Shown: positions 13,212 through 26,564 of the stretch, piece after piece | Position numbering within the stretch: position 1 is the first letter of the stretch | Layout of the letters: every line of letters begins with the position of its first letter | From: Brachypodius melanocephalos | Lineage: Eukaryota; Chordata; Aves; Passeriformes; Pycnonotidae | NCBI GenBank assembly: GCA_013398615.1 | Contig: VZSR01000028.1 | Span: 10,181,174-10,245,173, forward strand | Reading direction: 5' to 3' | DNA length: 64,000 nucleotides | Notes under the pieces: model-generated | Told to the model about the DNA's origin: nothing | The model's database searches: none | What the model saw: only the letters and a program-made list of their open reading frames with translations | Program-made: the position numbers and the translations under genes

Positions 13212-14980
13212 TGTATTTACCAGCCATTTAAAACCCATATCTTCAGTCTTACAGGGAAAAAAACCCAAGCCATTAGCAGATGAAGTGTGGTACCTGTTAA
13301 ACAAACATCTCATTTCCAAGATCCATCAGGAAACACTGAATGCAATATGATCCTATGCTATTTGTAAGTATAGTGATGCTGTGGAAAGTAAGATCTTTTG
13401 GGGTAGAGCTAAGAAATGCCGAGTAGTTTATTGATCTCATATCTTAGAATGTAAGGGGGCCTAAAGGGAATTTTCAATGGGGAAAAAAATCAAATACTGG
13501 TTTTGTTTTTTGTGGTTATTTTATTCTTCTCACTATTAACATTCCTAAATTTTATCTCTTGGAAAATGAAGAATGGAAAACACTGAGGAAAAAGAACAAG
13601 GAAATGTAAGTCTGAAGATTTTTTACATTTTTAATTCTTAAAACTGCCAAGAAATTTCAAAAGAAACAGCAATTGGGGAAAAAAAGTAAAGCAACCCGTA
13701 AGTACTCCGTTTGAAGTAAAGCCTTGCCTCTTTTCCTCAGAAAGAGTTCAGATATATCTTGAAGAAGCCTTCCCCACTGCTCTTCCCTCCTCCTTGAGCA
13801 AGGCCCCAAGAGTGTTCGCTCTTGCTTTCATCTCTCTATCCACTGCCTCCACCCTGCACGGGTGCTCAGGGTCTGCCATCCACTTGCTCTTCTACCAGGG
13901 AGCCTCCTATGATGTGCAGGCATTCTAAGGAGACTCCAAGAAACTTGTCTTCCATGAGTTAAACCAAAAATAGCACACATACAGCCAGCCAATACTTCCT
14001 CCCTCCCCGCTCCTGTCAGAACAGATTGCGTTTTCCTTCTGTTTTGATTTTTAAAGGAAAACATTCTGGACAGAAGAAGCGTATGTTTTCCCACTAGGAA
14101 ATGTTAGTTTTCTTTGAAAAAAAGAAGAAAAACTCTCCCAAAAAAACAACCCCATTGAGATCACATCACAGGGCTGCAATGCCTCAGCGGTTTCTTCTTG
14201 AGGCAGGTCCCCCAGAGTGGCAGGGCCAGCAGGGAAGAACGGCCTGCTGAGTCAGTATTCAGTTCAATCAAAAAAGTGTTCAATTTTCAAGTGTTTTGTC
14301 TCACCACTGGAGCTGCTGGTCACCTCTCCCACAAAACTGAAATTGTCTGCCATGCTATTTCTGCAGGAATGCCATGCGGCTCTGCAGGCTGCCAGAGGTA
14401 CCCACCACGGCTGTGAAACTCAGTATGGTGGAAGGCCAATGTAAACAGTGCATTTTGGGGCAAAAAAATCAGAGAAAAGAGATGTTTCACCCTCTCTGAA
14501 CATGATGCTGTGTTGCTGAATGTGCAGATGGATTTTCACTACAAGCAGAATGTCTCCTATTTATAACTTTTGTTCACTGGTAGTTACTCTGTCGCCATGT
14601 ACAGGGAAATTATTCTTCTGTAATTCTTTGTGCTGATGGAGACCCCTTCCCAGCTGCCACCCAGCCATGCCATGGAGCTCCTCACATGGTCTGGGAACAC
14701 CAACCCCAGCACAGGTAGATCCACAGAAGGACCTCCTCCAGCAAGGAGACAACTGCTCATGGCCTGACAGCTCGACCCTAACAAGCCAGGGAGGTTCTTG
14801 GCAATCTAAGTGCTGCTAAAGTAGCAGCCTGCTGTCACTAAATAAGGAAACCACTTTCTCAATATTACTGAGAGAAAAGCAAAGTATTGACTGCCTGTGC
14901 CTCCCCAAAGCCTCACATACACAGCACTAAAAGACATCCAGTAGTGGAATATGTAAACTCTCACTGAAAGGGAAAAAAAA

Positions 14981-15080
14981 NNNNNNNNNNNNNNNNNNNN
15001 NNNNNNNNNNNNNNNNNNNNNNNNNNNNNNNNNNNNNNNNNNNNNNNNNNNNNNNNNNNNNNNNNNNNNNNNNNNNNNNN
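14981..15080. other. Assembly gap, 100 N
   Basis: Exactly 100 unresolved bases. This is the conventional placeholder for a scaffold gap of unknown size, so distances across it should not be trusted. The left edge is an eight-A run. Homopolymers and GC-rich or repetitive DNA commonly break short-read assemblies. Confidence 0.99.
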
Positions 15081-17593
15081 AATACTCTAAAACAGCTCCA
15101 GATTTTCTGACTTTCTTAGCCTTGTAAAAAAAATGCAAAATACTGGAGTAGAAAAGCACTCAAAAGACCATAGATATTTTGCAAAAGCCAACCCCTACAT
15201 TGTTTGAGGTCAGCTGTGCTGCCGTTTCATACCCAGCAGCACAACTGAAGCCAGACAGAGCACCTCTGATGTTCCTGTGCATGTAACACCCCAACCTGGA
15301 CAGATACAGCACAGCTCACCCAGGGCATGCCCACAGAATAATTTCCACCTCTTTCCCCAAGGTGTTCCAGCCTGCCCTCTGGTCTCAGCAGGTTTGGGGA
15401 TGGCACAACCACATCCAGGAGGCTGTACCAGCAGGTTGCAGGTGTGTGCTCCTGCCTGTGTGCTGCAGATCACCCATTAGTTTGATCAGGACTTTGCTGC
15501 AGCAGTAGTGATTCTACTATCACTTGCTTTAAGGGAACAGCTGGGCTTGCTTCTTTGGTGTGTGTATTTCCAAGCAAGTCAGCCAAGACCAGCCAGTGAA
15601 TGCAGCAATGAAAGGCCCCTCTTAGAGAGCCTTTCCCTGGGCATCCAACAAAGGGGAAAACGAAGAGCTAAGCCTGGACAAGACCCAAGAGCTCTTCATA
15701 TGAATAACTGCAAATGGGAAAAAGATGCCCCCAGAGACAGAGTTGGAGGCAAGTTGTGACAATGGTTAATAACTCCCAAGGCCAGCAGGGCTGAGGATTA
15801 TTTAACAGCCCAGCATGCCAGTGGCATTGGATGGACACCATCATCCTCTGAAATCCTGAAGGATTTTGTTCAGTCTGTTTCTAAATGACACCTGCAGATG
15901 AAGACAGAGCTTTTTGCTTTTCCAGCACTGAACAAATTGCACTTTTCAACAACACCTGGCCAAGGTTTCTACTTCCGTCTCGTTCTCCTCGTACCTTCTT
16001 AGTCAAAGTGAATCCAGCCATCATTTTAACTTTCAATCCACAATGGAAAGGTCAGATCCTGTGGACAGAGGCCAAAGCCTTTGTTTGCATCCCCAAATAG
16101 GATTGCATTAGTTAAGCCTTAGCTGCCGTTCTCAATTTTCTTCATTCACAGTACACACTGGCAGCCAATTTGGTTGAAAGAAATTTGGCAACGGCTCTTG
16201 GACCTTCCTCCTCCACTGTTGCTTTCTCCCCCAGTTAAACCAACTATTTTCCTTTGCTATTAATGACAGATACCAAAGCATCTCACTAATGCCTAAGCAG
16301 AGCAAACAAATGTGTGCCTGTTCAGGAATGACTTGGCCCAAACCATGAGGATCTGATGGCAATTAATGCCTATGTACAGAGACTTTTTTCTTTCTATTGA
16401 AGCATTTTCATATATATCACAGAGCACATCACCATCCAGCATGCAAAAAGTGACAGTGTGCACAGGATGATGTATCTATTAAACTAAACAAAACAGGAAT
16501 TCAAACCCCTGAGGGCTGCAGAGGGATGACAACAGGATGCATAACGACTGGGATGACGAAAGCCAAACTGCAGGCATTTTCTGCAGGTGGATTTTCTCCA
16601 CTGAGCAACTTGATACAGTGTCTGTAGGTTTTTATGCTATGGTTTCAAATACATAGCACTATCAGTACTTTTTAGGAAGGATTGAGAGTATGAAGACCTT
16701 AAGACTTCAAAAGTAGCCTTCAAATACTGCTTTTCATGTAATGGACCTTTCCTGATACGGATCAGGATAGGTCTCAACCCTGACATCACCAGATGCAAAG
16801 ACTTGCCAGAGGAAGGAGGCAATGAAAGTGTCATCTCCTGGCCTGCACCACCAGCATGCACTTATCTGTGGTAGTTGTTTCTCATCAGTAAAACGGAACC
16901 TGTATGCACAGGCACACACATTTAACTCACAGGTGGCTATGCCATGGAAATCTGCAGTGTGAAAGGTGCTTGCACACAAACTCCTTGGCATGCTACAGTC
17001 CTCCAATGGGTCTTTCCCAAAATGAGTGGCCATGAAAGGCGAGTATCACTGAATGTGATCAGGACTTTAATTTGCTATATTCCATTCAAAAGCTGCTTCC
17101 AGTCAGGTTAATCAAACTCTGCCAGCGTAATTTCATACATTCCCCATGTTTTATTTATTCCTCTGATACGTTAAGAGGAAAAGATACTGGGTTATCCATG
17201 GGTCCTGGCTGTCAATAAATATCAGGACTGGAAGTTGCGTTGTTTGCTCAGGGCACTAATGAGAGGCTTGTAACAAAACCATGCAAAACGGGCACCATTT
17301 ATTGACTGCAAAACAACCGGTTTTCTATCATTAACTGATCCCATGAAAGTCAGGCTTAAAAGAAAGAGGAAGTCCGATCCCATTAGCATAGCAGGGTTTC
17401 CCACTGGCAGCTCACTAAGGGACTGCCAGTCAGATTACTTCCAGGCTTGACTCCTGCAGCTCAGAAACCCTTTGTACTCTGAACCGGAGGGGAAGCTGAA
17501 ATGTGCTGCTACGTGCTGTCCTTTTCCAAAGATCACCGGCACCAGCTCCCCCATCCAAGGATGGACCAGCAGCAGCTGGACTGGAATGTTCTA
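15081..17593. other. Non-coding stretch between gap and CR1 copy
   Basis: Unique-looking sequence with no recognised exon, RNA gene or repeat. Frames open on either strand are under 100 codons and featureless. Confidence 0.55.
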
Positions 17594-17802
17594 TTTTTTT
17601 TTTTTTTTTTGTACAATGAGGGTGGTAAAACACTGGCACAGGTTGCCCAGAGAGGTGGTGGATGCCCCACTCCTGGAAACATCCAAGGTCAGATTGGGCA
17701 GGGCTCTGAGCAACTCTCACGTCCCTGCTCATTGCAGAGGAGCTGGGCTAGATAATCTTTAAAGGTGACTTCCAACCCAAACCATTCTGAAATTCTGTGA
17801 TT
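17594..17802 (+). mobile_element. CR1 LINE 3' end (avian chicken-repeat 1)
   Basis: This is a 5'-truncated copy of the CR1 non-LTR retrotransposon, the dominant interspersed repeat of bird genomes. The diagnostic order is visible. A T-rich run (17 T at 17594-17610) is followed by 'gagggtggtaaaacactgg', the block 'ggttgcccagagaggtggtg', a 'tggaaacatccaaggtcag' block, 'gggctctgagcaa', 'gctagataatctttaaagg' and 'cttccaacccaaaccattc'. It ends in a degenerate 'attctgtgatt', which is the short direct repeat that ends CR1 in place of a poly(A) tail. Only the 3' untranslated part is present, with no reverse-transcriptase coding, so it is immobile. Its similarity to the family is high enough to suggest moderate age. 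Confidence 0.95.
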
Positions 17803-18670
17803 ACATTCCTTACTGAGAAATGGCTGGACTCCTCAACACACTTCAACTTCTTCTGCAATTAAGAGCAGTAATGAAGAGACAGGTGAGAATCTTGATCCCT
17901 ATTCAGATGTCTCCAAAACACAACTATTCAGCTAAGTCTTCATTTAGGTCTAACACTTGTTGCAACCTGAGAAGACACTGTTGGTACAGTGATAATTGTA
18001 TTTCATGTTTTACAACAGCAGAGTCTCACTGGTTGTCCTGCACAGTTTTATTCTATCAGTGGCAGGAATCTTAACATGCCAAAAATGCCTAATATCCTAC
18101 TAGTGTCTTTGGATTATTTTTTCAGTAAGGATTGTATATACCACAAAATCCCCCTTCACTGAAACAGGAGTATTTAAATGGAACAGATAATTTTCAGTGA
18201 AAGTGTAATGGGTAAAAATGTAGGATAATTGCTTCTGCTTTTTCACTTCGATACTGTCAAAACATGTCTGTTCAATAAGCACAGAGCAGCTGTGTTTCAA
18301 CTCTGTCATTATATTTAAACACATATATTAATTGAATTATATTTCTATTTATTTTACTCAATGCCATTCTGTTTATACACACAAGATAATTCATTATTTT
18401 TAAATTATTTTTTCAATACTGGCCATTCCATACAATTTTAAAATACTGCATTTCCTTTCCAACTCTGAAGTCTTGTTTAATATCTAAAGACAAGCTGCAG
18501 AGCAGAATCAACATCCATCCCTCCCCCAGCCCTGGCTCCTACACTTTATACACCAGACTTTTGGAATAAATATAATCAGCTGGGGGTTTGAGTCAGGAAA
18601 AATGAGCCCTGTTCTGTATTTGACAAACACTGAAGATATAGGCTACTAGAAGGAAGAAATATATAAGGGA

Positions 18671-18686
18671 CAACAACAACAACAAC
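18671..18686. repeat. (CAA)5 microsatellite
   Basis: Five perfect CAA units plus one base. Simple trinucleotide repeat. Confidence 0.95.
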
Positions 18687-19438
18687 GAATGCAAAGACCT
18701 TTTTAAGGATCTAAAGGGAGTGATGGTCTCCAGGCAGGGTGCTGCATCAGATGTGGGCAGATGGCTCAGTGTCTGAAGGCACATCCCCAAACCAGCAGCG
18801 CAACTGCACCCTCACACAAAAGGACTGGGAATTTCTTCCTCCAGTGCTTCCCACCACCAGGCCAGGATCCAAAGCCTCTGCCCAAGGGCATCTGCTCCTT
18901 TTAAATATGTGCACTGTGCTCCTTCCCTCCTTACCCACAAGGCTGGACATGAGATTTATGTTGGAGGAGGAGCAGAGTTAATGCGTGAATAACTTCACAA
19001 GGTTGTTAGAGATTAAAATTGACACAGACAAAATTCTGCTGAAACCAACAGAGGTATAGGAAGGAGCTTGGGCCAACACTGAGACCTCTGGACAAAACAA
19101 ACATGTAATTCAGACTCAGAAAAGTCTGTGAAAAACACCATGGGAAGCAGTGGGTCACTCACTCCCAAATGTCCCCTGGGAGAAGGGGAAGCCTTCTCCC
19201 CCCAGTACCCAAAGTCCAAATCCTGAAGGACAAGTATCTTAGCTTCCATTCAAAATCCAATGCATACAGAAAAAGGATTATTATTTTTTCTTGAAGAGGG
19301 GGAAGGTCAGAGTCAAGTATGCTTTTCTTCCTCTTTCTAATTTCAATGGCTTTACAAGTTCCTGAAGTCACTTGGGCAACAGAAATGTATTTCTATCAGT
19401 TTCATTTTGACCAGCAAAGCAAGTGGTGTGTACAAAGG

Positions 19439-19454
19439 AAAAAAAAAAAAAAAA
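19439..19454. repeat. Poly(A) run, 16 bases
   Basis: Pure A homopolymer with no AATAAA close upstream. Simple repeat. Confidence 0.9.
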
Positions 19455-19879
19455 GACATGCACACAATATAAACCACAACACTGACATGAAATAAAATAC
19501 TTCAGAGATATTATGATGTGTTGAGGCACCCTCTTGGCTACTCTTAAAAGATGTCAAGTGTAATACAGATTTGATTTCTTCCACTGTGGGTAACCCTGGC
19601 AGCAGAAAATTTTCATCAATAAAAAAATTTCAGCCACATGACTTTAAAACTCCCTGTTTATAAACATTGAGAGGATGTGTGAACTGGATCATGAATCTGA
19701 TGCTCTCAAATTCCAAGTGCTGCAGCCAGCCAGCCAGACACAGGGCATATATCCTGGATCAAGACAACAATGTCAAATTAACCTAATTATTTTCTTGGAA
19801 CAAAGGTTCTGAAGAGTTTTTGTTACACAGTGTTGATGTTTCCTTTCCCCGTGACAGCTCATTGGCCCAATGCCGCCTG

Positions 19880-19894
19880 GGAGAGAGAGAGAGA
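19880..19894. repeat. (GA)7 microsatellite
   Basis: Alternating GA purine tract of about 15 bases. Simple repeat. Confidence 0.9.
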
Positions 19895-22800
19895 AGGCTC
19901 TTCCAGATAAAACCTTGGCTGATTCTAAATGGTTGGTTACACTTATATTTATAATAATACCAAAAAATTCTAACAGCACACAGAAAGTTTTGCCTTGCAA
20001 AAAGATGTGAGGCAGGACAGATGCTGAGCTTTGTTTTTCTCCTCACCATTCTTTTTTATTTTGCTAAGCAGACAACAGGGCAAGGAAGCACGGCAACTGG
20101 AACTTGGGATGGCCAACCTGAAGAATAGAAATTATGCCCACACAAGAAGGTAATTTGATGGAAGAGGAGGAGCAGATCAGTAGGTCAAAACCATCTACTA
20201 CCAGAAGTGGTTACAGGTTTAGAGGGAGGGTCTAGGGTGGCCCATGAGCCCATCAGCCAGTCTCCATGTCTGCACTGGCAGTGCCTGCAGGACTGGTTGA
20301 GGCTCCTGGGTCTCTCTGGTGCACACCTGAAGTGGGGCACAAAACTTTACTCGCTAGAAATAAAATTTAGGATACTTGCTCTAAGGACAAGCTGTGATCA
20401 AACTGTTGCATGCACATGAGGGCACTGGAAGAATCTGCCCACAAGCTGTGCTACTGCTCTGAACCAAAACACTCCCCTACACACCAGTGGAGTGAGAATT
20501 ATTGGGACATAGGCATTGTGTATGCCAAAGCCATGGCACAGAAGGAAAACCAAGCCTGCTATCAGACAGATTTATAGCTGCACACATTAAGTCACTAGAG
20601 ACCTAAACACATTTAAAAAGCAGAAAGAAAGAGTCAAAATGACTTTTTGAGTTAAAAGCGTATCTTTGCTTTATTGAAAACATATTTTGGTTGCTTATTC
20701 TTTCTCTCAGATTTGATTTCTGGTTTTCTGGTCCTGTAGAGGAAAAAAATTCCCTTTGGATACAAATACACCTCCTGTGGAGGGAGCTCACACAGGAGCT
20801 TGGGTCTTCACTTCCTTTGCTGTTCTGCACCCCATGAAGCCCAACCAAAGGATGCAATCGACGTGTTTCATTAATTCTTGTGCTGTCAACAAAGATTCGG
20901 TTCCATGAGGGGTTGTCAATTTATGAAGACCTTAAAATATTGCTAGAAGTATAAATGACAGCTGAATATGAAGGTTTTACTTTGTGTTTACCCAAAGATA
21001 TGAAGGCACTGTTTGGTGCTGAGATCTGCCCTGGTACCTCCCAGGGAGTTGATATCAATTCCAGTCCTGAGAATGATTTTCAGCCTGCAGCACTGAGTGG
21101 GGTGCCCACATCATGGAAAATGATCTACAAATAATAGTTCTCCATCAACAAAAAAAGGAAGCAGGGGTTAAAAGAAACCAGCAGTTAAAGGTAATACCCA
21201 TAAAAGAATCACAAAGTGGAATGCAGAGACCAGACAACATCCAGCTCTTTATGCCCTGCTTTCCTGCACTCACACCTACATAAATAAGAAAGGAAGATGT
21301 AAGGAGGAAAACGTCAGCATCTGAGAAATTCAGCTCTATGTAGAACATGGCGAGTTTCCTCGAGCCACCAGCAGTCAAGTTCACTAATGATATCTGCTCA
21401 CACAAAATGTCACCAACGAAACTCCCTCCCTTAGGGGGATGTTCCGTGAAACTTCCCAAGCGACAGGCTCATTGTGCTGTTTGGAAAAGGTCATAAAACC
21501 CTGCATTCTCATTTTGCACCGCTCTCGCCGACAGCTGTGATTTAGAGCAGTCGTGATTACTGCCACAGCCAGCCAGAGGCTCGCGCCTACCAATACCAGC
21601 ACTCCAATTTGGCACGCTGAAAGTCTCCTAAAATCATGAAGTGCTGCCATAACTTTATATGACTTCATTCCAAACCCCCAGCTATTTCTAAAATAAAGCG
21701 TTTAAAGAAATTTCAGGGCTCCAATTACAGTCTCTAAAAGGAAATGTACTGCTGGAGACCTCGCGGTGCTCGTGCCCAAATCCTCCTGCAAATGTGCACT
21801 CAAATGCTTCCAAATTGGTTCCCGCAGAGTAAAGTTACTAGAAATCAGTGCACCATTTTTCACTTCGTTTTCCGACGACTTTACAAGGCTGGGAAGTGAG
21901 AAGCATACTGAATGGATTTACATTGATGCCCAGGGATGCTGTGATGCCACAGCTAACAGCCGGGATGCAGGGTTTTATGTGGCTGTCCTGCTGCTGGCAA
22001 GCCTTCTCGGTGCTCAGCCCATTCTCCCATGTGCCTGTTTTGTTCCGTTTTAGAAAAATGAGTTTAAAAACAAAGAGGCCAAAAGCTATGGCCTGAAGGA
22101 AGCTCCACGAGCTGAGAGTGACCCTTGGCTCTGTCTGAACAGTCAATTTTCCTGAGCAAAACCCTCTACAGAAGGTCAGGCTCCTGGCAGACCCTCTGCA
22201 AAGGGAACACTCCTCTTTAGCCTCAACCTCCCTTCAACTTCCATCTATCTATCCTAATCCCCAAGCAGAAATATCCACATGCATGAAGCTAAAAGCAGGA
22301 AAAAAATACCAAAATCCTTTGTTGATACAGATTATATAAATACCTGCAAGGAACTTACAGCAGGTATTAATTTACCATAAAATATAGGTACTTGAATGAA
22401 AAGAAACATTTCCAGCGAGCCTTTCATCCTGGAAAAGCACTTTCATAAAAAAACCATAATAGTTCAGGTTTAGTTGAAAATATTTGGCTCCTAAAAAAGA
22501 AGCAGAGCATAACAAGCTCTAAACCAAAAGTCTGGCAATGGAAAACCCAAAAATTAGAAAATGTGTGTTGGGAAAGAGTTTTAATAACGGAGCAGGTAAT
22601 AATATTTTGTGTTGAATATTTGTCTTTCCATTTTACTGCCTCTCAGATGTGGTCAGCAGTCTTAACATCAGCTGTTAGGCTGAGGAATACAAACCCATGT
22701 AACAGCAGGAAATCACCTGCCAAGTGCACCATGCAATGGATTTAAAAATATCCCACTAACCAATTACCACGCTGTTTTCCAGTACTGGGCAAGCACAAAC

Positions 22801-25800
22801 CAGTGTCCAAAGGCAAAGGGCCCAACAACCCACCCTGGCACTGGCTCCTGAACAAAAATTGCCAAGTTTGGATGCTTGTTGGTGTTATGCCTTTGGCACA
22901 AAGAAAAAGCTCTGTCCCTTCGAGCCTGGCTGATATGGAAGAACATGGTCCCCAAATAGCGAGCCTTGAGCCTCTCTTGCCAGCCACCTTCAGTCAGGAT
23001 GCACAGTTGCAGTGGAAATAAATGCAGCTCCTAAATTATGGCTGGAGAGGAGTGCCTTTTAGCAGCATTTCTCAGTTTCTTTAATGCCCAAGATAAAAAT
23101 CAGCATGTTGGCATTTTGAGTTTTGCTGATTTCAACCAGGAATCGTAAGCTAGATTTGTTTTGGGTTCCTTTGGTCCACACAATGCTTGGAATAGTCCTG
23201 ATTAGATTTTACTGTGGATTATTTTTCCTGCAGGGGAAAAAAATACAGCACTGCTTGTCCTAACAGGAAAATTAAAGCCCTTGTAATTGTCACATGACAA
23301 TGACAAAGGGACTTACTCGGAGGCACAAAGAGCTGTGCATTGCGTTGGGAGCTCTGTTTGAAGCCTTAACAGCCAAAGTAGCTTCAAGGGTACCTCGTCC
23401 TCTTCCTCTTCTGGCTATGAAAATGCAGATGTGTGAGCTGTAAGTGGCCCTGCTGGCTAGCACTGCTCTGAATCCATGAGCTTTCCTCCTGCTCAGCCAC
23501 AGCCAGGCATCCGGCCTCAGCCCGAGGAGAGCACGGCAAGCAGTGCAAAGGCACAAAGACACAATGGCAATTCATGGATTATTAAACCTGATTTAATCTC
23601 TTCTTCACTACCTGACAGGACTGAACACACAGCATCCTCACTCCTAATGTCTGCAGAAGGATTACAGAAGTACAAGCTAATCATTTCAATGCACTTTTTT
23701 GAAGGTGTTTCTACAAAAACCTATTAAATGTGCACAGAAACGCACAAACTAGCCTGTAACAAGCTGCAAGGGTTCCTCTCTCACAAGTACCTGATTATTG
23801 AAACTGAGGTGACTTCTGCCTCACATTTGGCTACTACAGTTGACAGTGAGGAAAATGCCCATGAAGGTGAGTCCTTATTGCCAGGCTGCTCCAGAGGATG
23901 GAGGGGAGAGAAGGCAATGGAATACACAGGTTTTATTACACATGGACTGTTCTTTCCCACTGAGATACTGATGCCTTCCTCTTCTTTACTGCACATTTTC
24001 CACTACATAACCTGTGTGTCTCAAGAACAGAGACATTCAGAGTCCCAGGTTGTTTAAAACTTCTTATCTTTAAGTTATTTATAATCGGCCACTTTTCACA
24101 AGGAACTGCAGCTAAGGGTTTCTTCCAGAAAGGCGAGATAACTTTAGCAGTAACTATGGGAAAGCTTTTAGTAGCAGAGCTGAGACAGGGATAAAGGAAA
24201 GTGAAAGCTGTCAGAGTAAATCCTAGGTGAGATGCCTCACTGCATTTTCATGCTGTAAGTTAGCACCAGCTCTCCATGGCAGCCTGCAGCTGTTCATGCT
24301 GTCATTTTGGACTTTGTCATCATCCAACTTCATTTTTATTAAATGGTGCCTTTTCTTCTTGGACACAATTATTTAATTAATCTTTCTTCAGCATCCTGCT
24401 ACCACAGAGTGCACTGTCCAGATATTCCTAGAACCAAATTTTTAACTGTCTTTTTTTTCTCATATAAAAACTATCTACTAACAAGTGGAAAAATATTTTT
24501 TAGATTAATCAACTTCCAGTTCCTTCTGATAAGAAAGATCTATGTGTATTCAGCAGCTCCTTTTAAGGAATGCATTTACTTCCCCCCTCTCTGTTTTAGA
24601 CCTCAGGATTTATAGTGCAAGGCACCATCAGCATTTGCAGCCTGGATATTTACCAATTAGCTGTAGTTAATGGAACTTTTTATGTAAAGCCCTTTCCCAT
24701 TTCTGGGAAACAGTAACTTCAAATTCACCTGTTCAAGAGGAGATAAAGCAAGAATCTACAATTCTTCACCCAGCATCACACCAAATTGCTAAAGCAGCCC
24801 ACATGCCCTATACTCCACACATCAAACATCACCCCAAACCACTCCATGAAGATGAATTTTACACCCAATCTCTTTCAGTCTCACACATTTCAGATCAGAC
24901 ATGACGGCTCCTCAATGTGTATTGTTCAAAACAAAAATGTGCTAATGTCAAAAAAAATTGTTTTATGCACTCCTGTACCTTGAGCAAAGTCTTGTACAAG
25001 TTCCACAAATGATCAGATATTCTATGACAGAAAACTTGCTGATGGATGCTGCACATCTTGGAGTGCTTAACAAAATAAAACCTGCTCCTGGCCTTTGCAA
25101 TGTCAAGGAACACTTCCGTACGTGTCTTCAAAAATATACCCGTGTCGTTATACCACAGGACAAATGCTTTTTGGTATTTCAAGTGTAGTCTATTGGATTT
25201 CTTAATAACCAAGTGTCTTTATTCTACTCAACAATAGCATTCAGCCTGAGTAATTGTCTTCCATTCCCAAAAATGACTGTGAAGCCGAATGTGGAAGAGA
25301 AGGGAAAAGCTCTGCACAGCATTTACAATAATTGTAATAGCTGTCCTGTAATATCTATTTGTTCTCTGCTATTTCTCTTCTAGATCATTTTCATTTCAAA
25401 ACATAATGCGCCCATCACATTTGGAATATACATATGTAATTTCTATGGTTTGCATAAAAACAATGCAGTAAGTATCAACCTGTAATAAAGGCAACCTGGG
25501 ATCTTCAGGAAGCTAATTGAAGTTGAAAGTCACGGTCACAACATGTGCCTCTCATATCTTTACCTACCCTTACCTCCTGCCCAGCAGCAGGTCTGCCCAC
25601 CGGTTCCACTTTGAGCTGCACACTCTGTTTGTGGTTTGGGGGGCCCATTGTGTTACTGTTTGCTTCTTTGTTTCATTTGCAGTCCCTGGCTGTTAAATAA
25701 TGGCGAATTTTCCTGTGCTGCTGCCAGCTCCACTGACTGAGACAGGAGTAATTTCCTGCCTGGCAGCCCATGCACAAGCAAGCCCGTGGTGTCCCCTGCA

Positions 25801-26538
25801 TTAAGTGCTGCAAAACTCCACATGGTTGTTTGCTCAAAGCAAACCTGGGACGTGTCTTACTCCTCAGCTCAATTCCTCTTTCATTGCTGTCAACACTGGG
25901 ATCCTTTCTTGCTCTGTTACCAACTCACCCCTCCAGTTTGGAGTCTTACCTTTTCCAAGGTGCTGGAAGCATTTCTGTGTAATACAGTGCAATTGTAATA
26001 CCAAAATACTGCAAAGATCTCTGTTCTTACACCATTACTCAACTCCCTAAAAATAAACATGCACCCTTCTTTGTGATATTCCCTTTTGTGCTTAAAATAA
26101 CAAAAACACATAGAGTAAGACAGACCTGGGAGGACCAGCAGTGTCTACAAGCATAATGCAAAGTCCTGTGTAACAGAGGGTCTCCCACATGTCCCTACTT
26201 CTTCCAACAGAATGTGTTCCCTAGCATGTAACCAGACAGTTCCTCACCTCCTCAGTCTCTTGCTCCTTTTCCAGGCTACATCTCTTTATCCTGCCTGATG
26301 TGGGTATCTCCTTCTCTCTGCAGCAACCTGCAACCTCAAAGCTGTCACCAGGTCTGCCTTCTACCTTCTCTGTAAGCTAAACAACCAGCAATCACCAAAT
26401 ACTTTTTCCCCTAAGCTGCCAATCGTTCTTGCTGCTCCACTCACACTCTTCCCAGTTCCCCTTTCCCATTTGGACACTCAACATCCATCCAAGAACAGTG
26501 CTCTGTTGACATCTGCCACATGTTGACCTCATCAGAAG

Positions 26539-26564
26539 AAAAAACAAACAAACAAACAAACAAA
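26539..26564. repeat. (AAAC)5 microsatellite
   Basis: An A-run continues into five AAAC units with one unit phase kept throughout. Tetranucleotide simple repeat. Confidence 0.95.

Larger units (their letters stand above)
6402..14980. other. Long non-coding stretch up to the assembly gap
   Basis: No exon, RNA gene or interspersed repeat was recognised over about 8.6 kb. Minor items are a 12-bp doublet at 7213-7238, an A15 run at 9167-9181, a T-run near 9319-9331, and an AT-rich block with TAATTA-type cores at about 12940-13115. A MARE/AP-1-like site (TGCTGAGTCAGTA) lies at 14245-14257. An open frame at 11779-12243 (+, 154 codons) has no recognisable motif and is treated as chance. The last bases before the gap are an A-run. 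Confidence 0.55.
17803..26538. other. Long non-coding stretch with minor simple repeats
   Basis: No gene or interspersed repeat was recognised. Simple repeats are listed separately: (CAA)5, an A16 run and a GA run. A mild CpG enrichment lies at about 21515-21890, including CTCGCG, CTCGCC and CTCGCGG. No coding evidence accompanies it. Confidence 0.55.
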
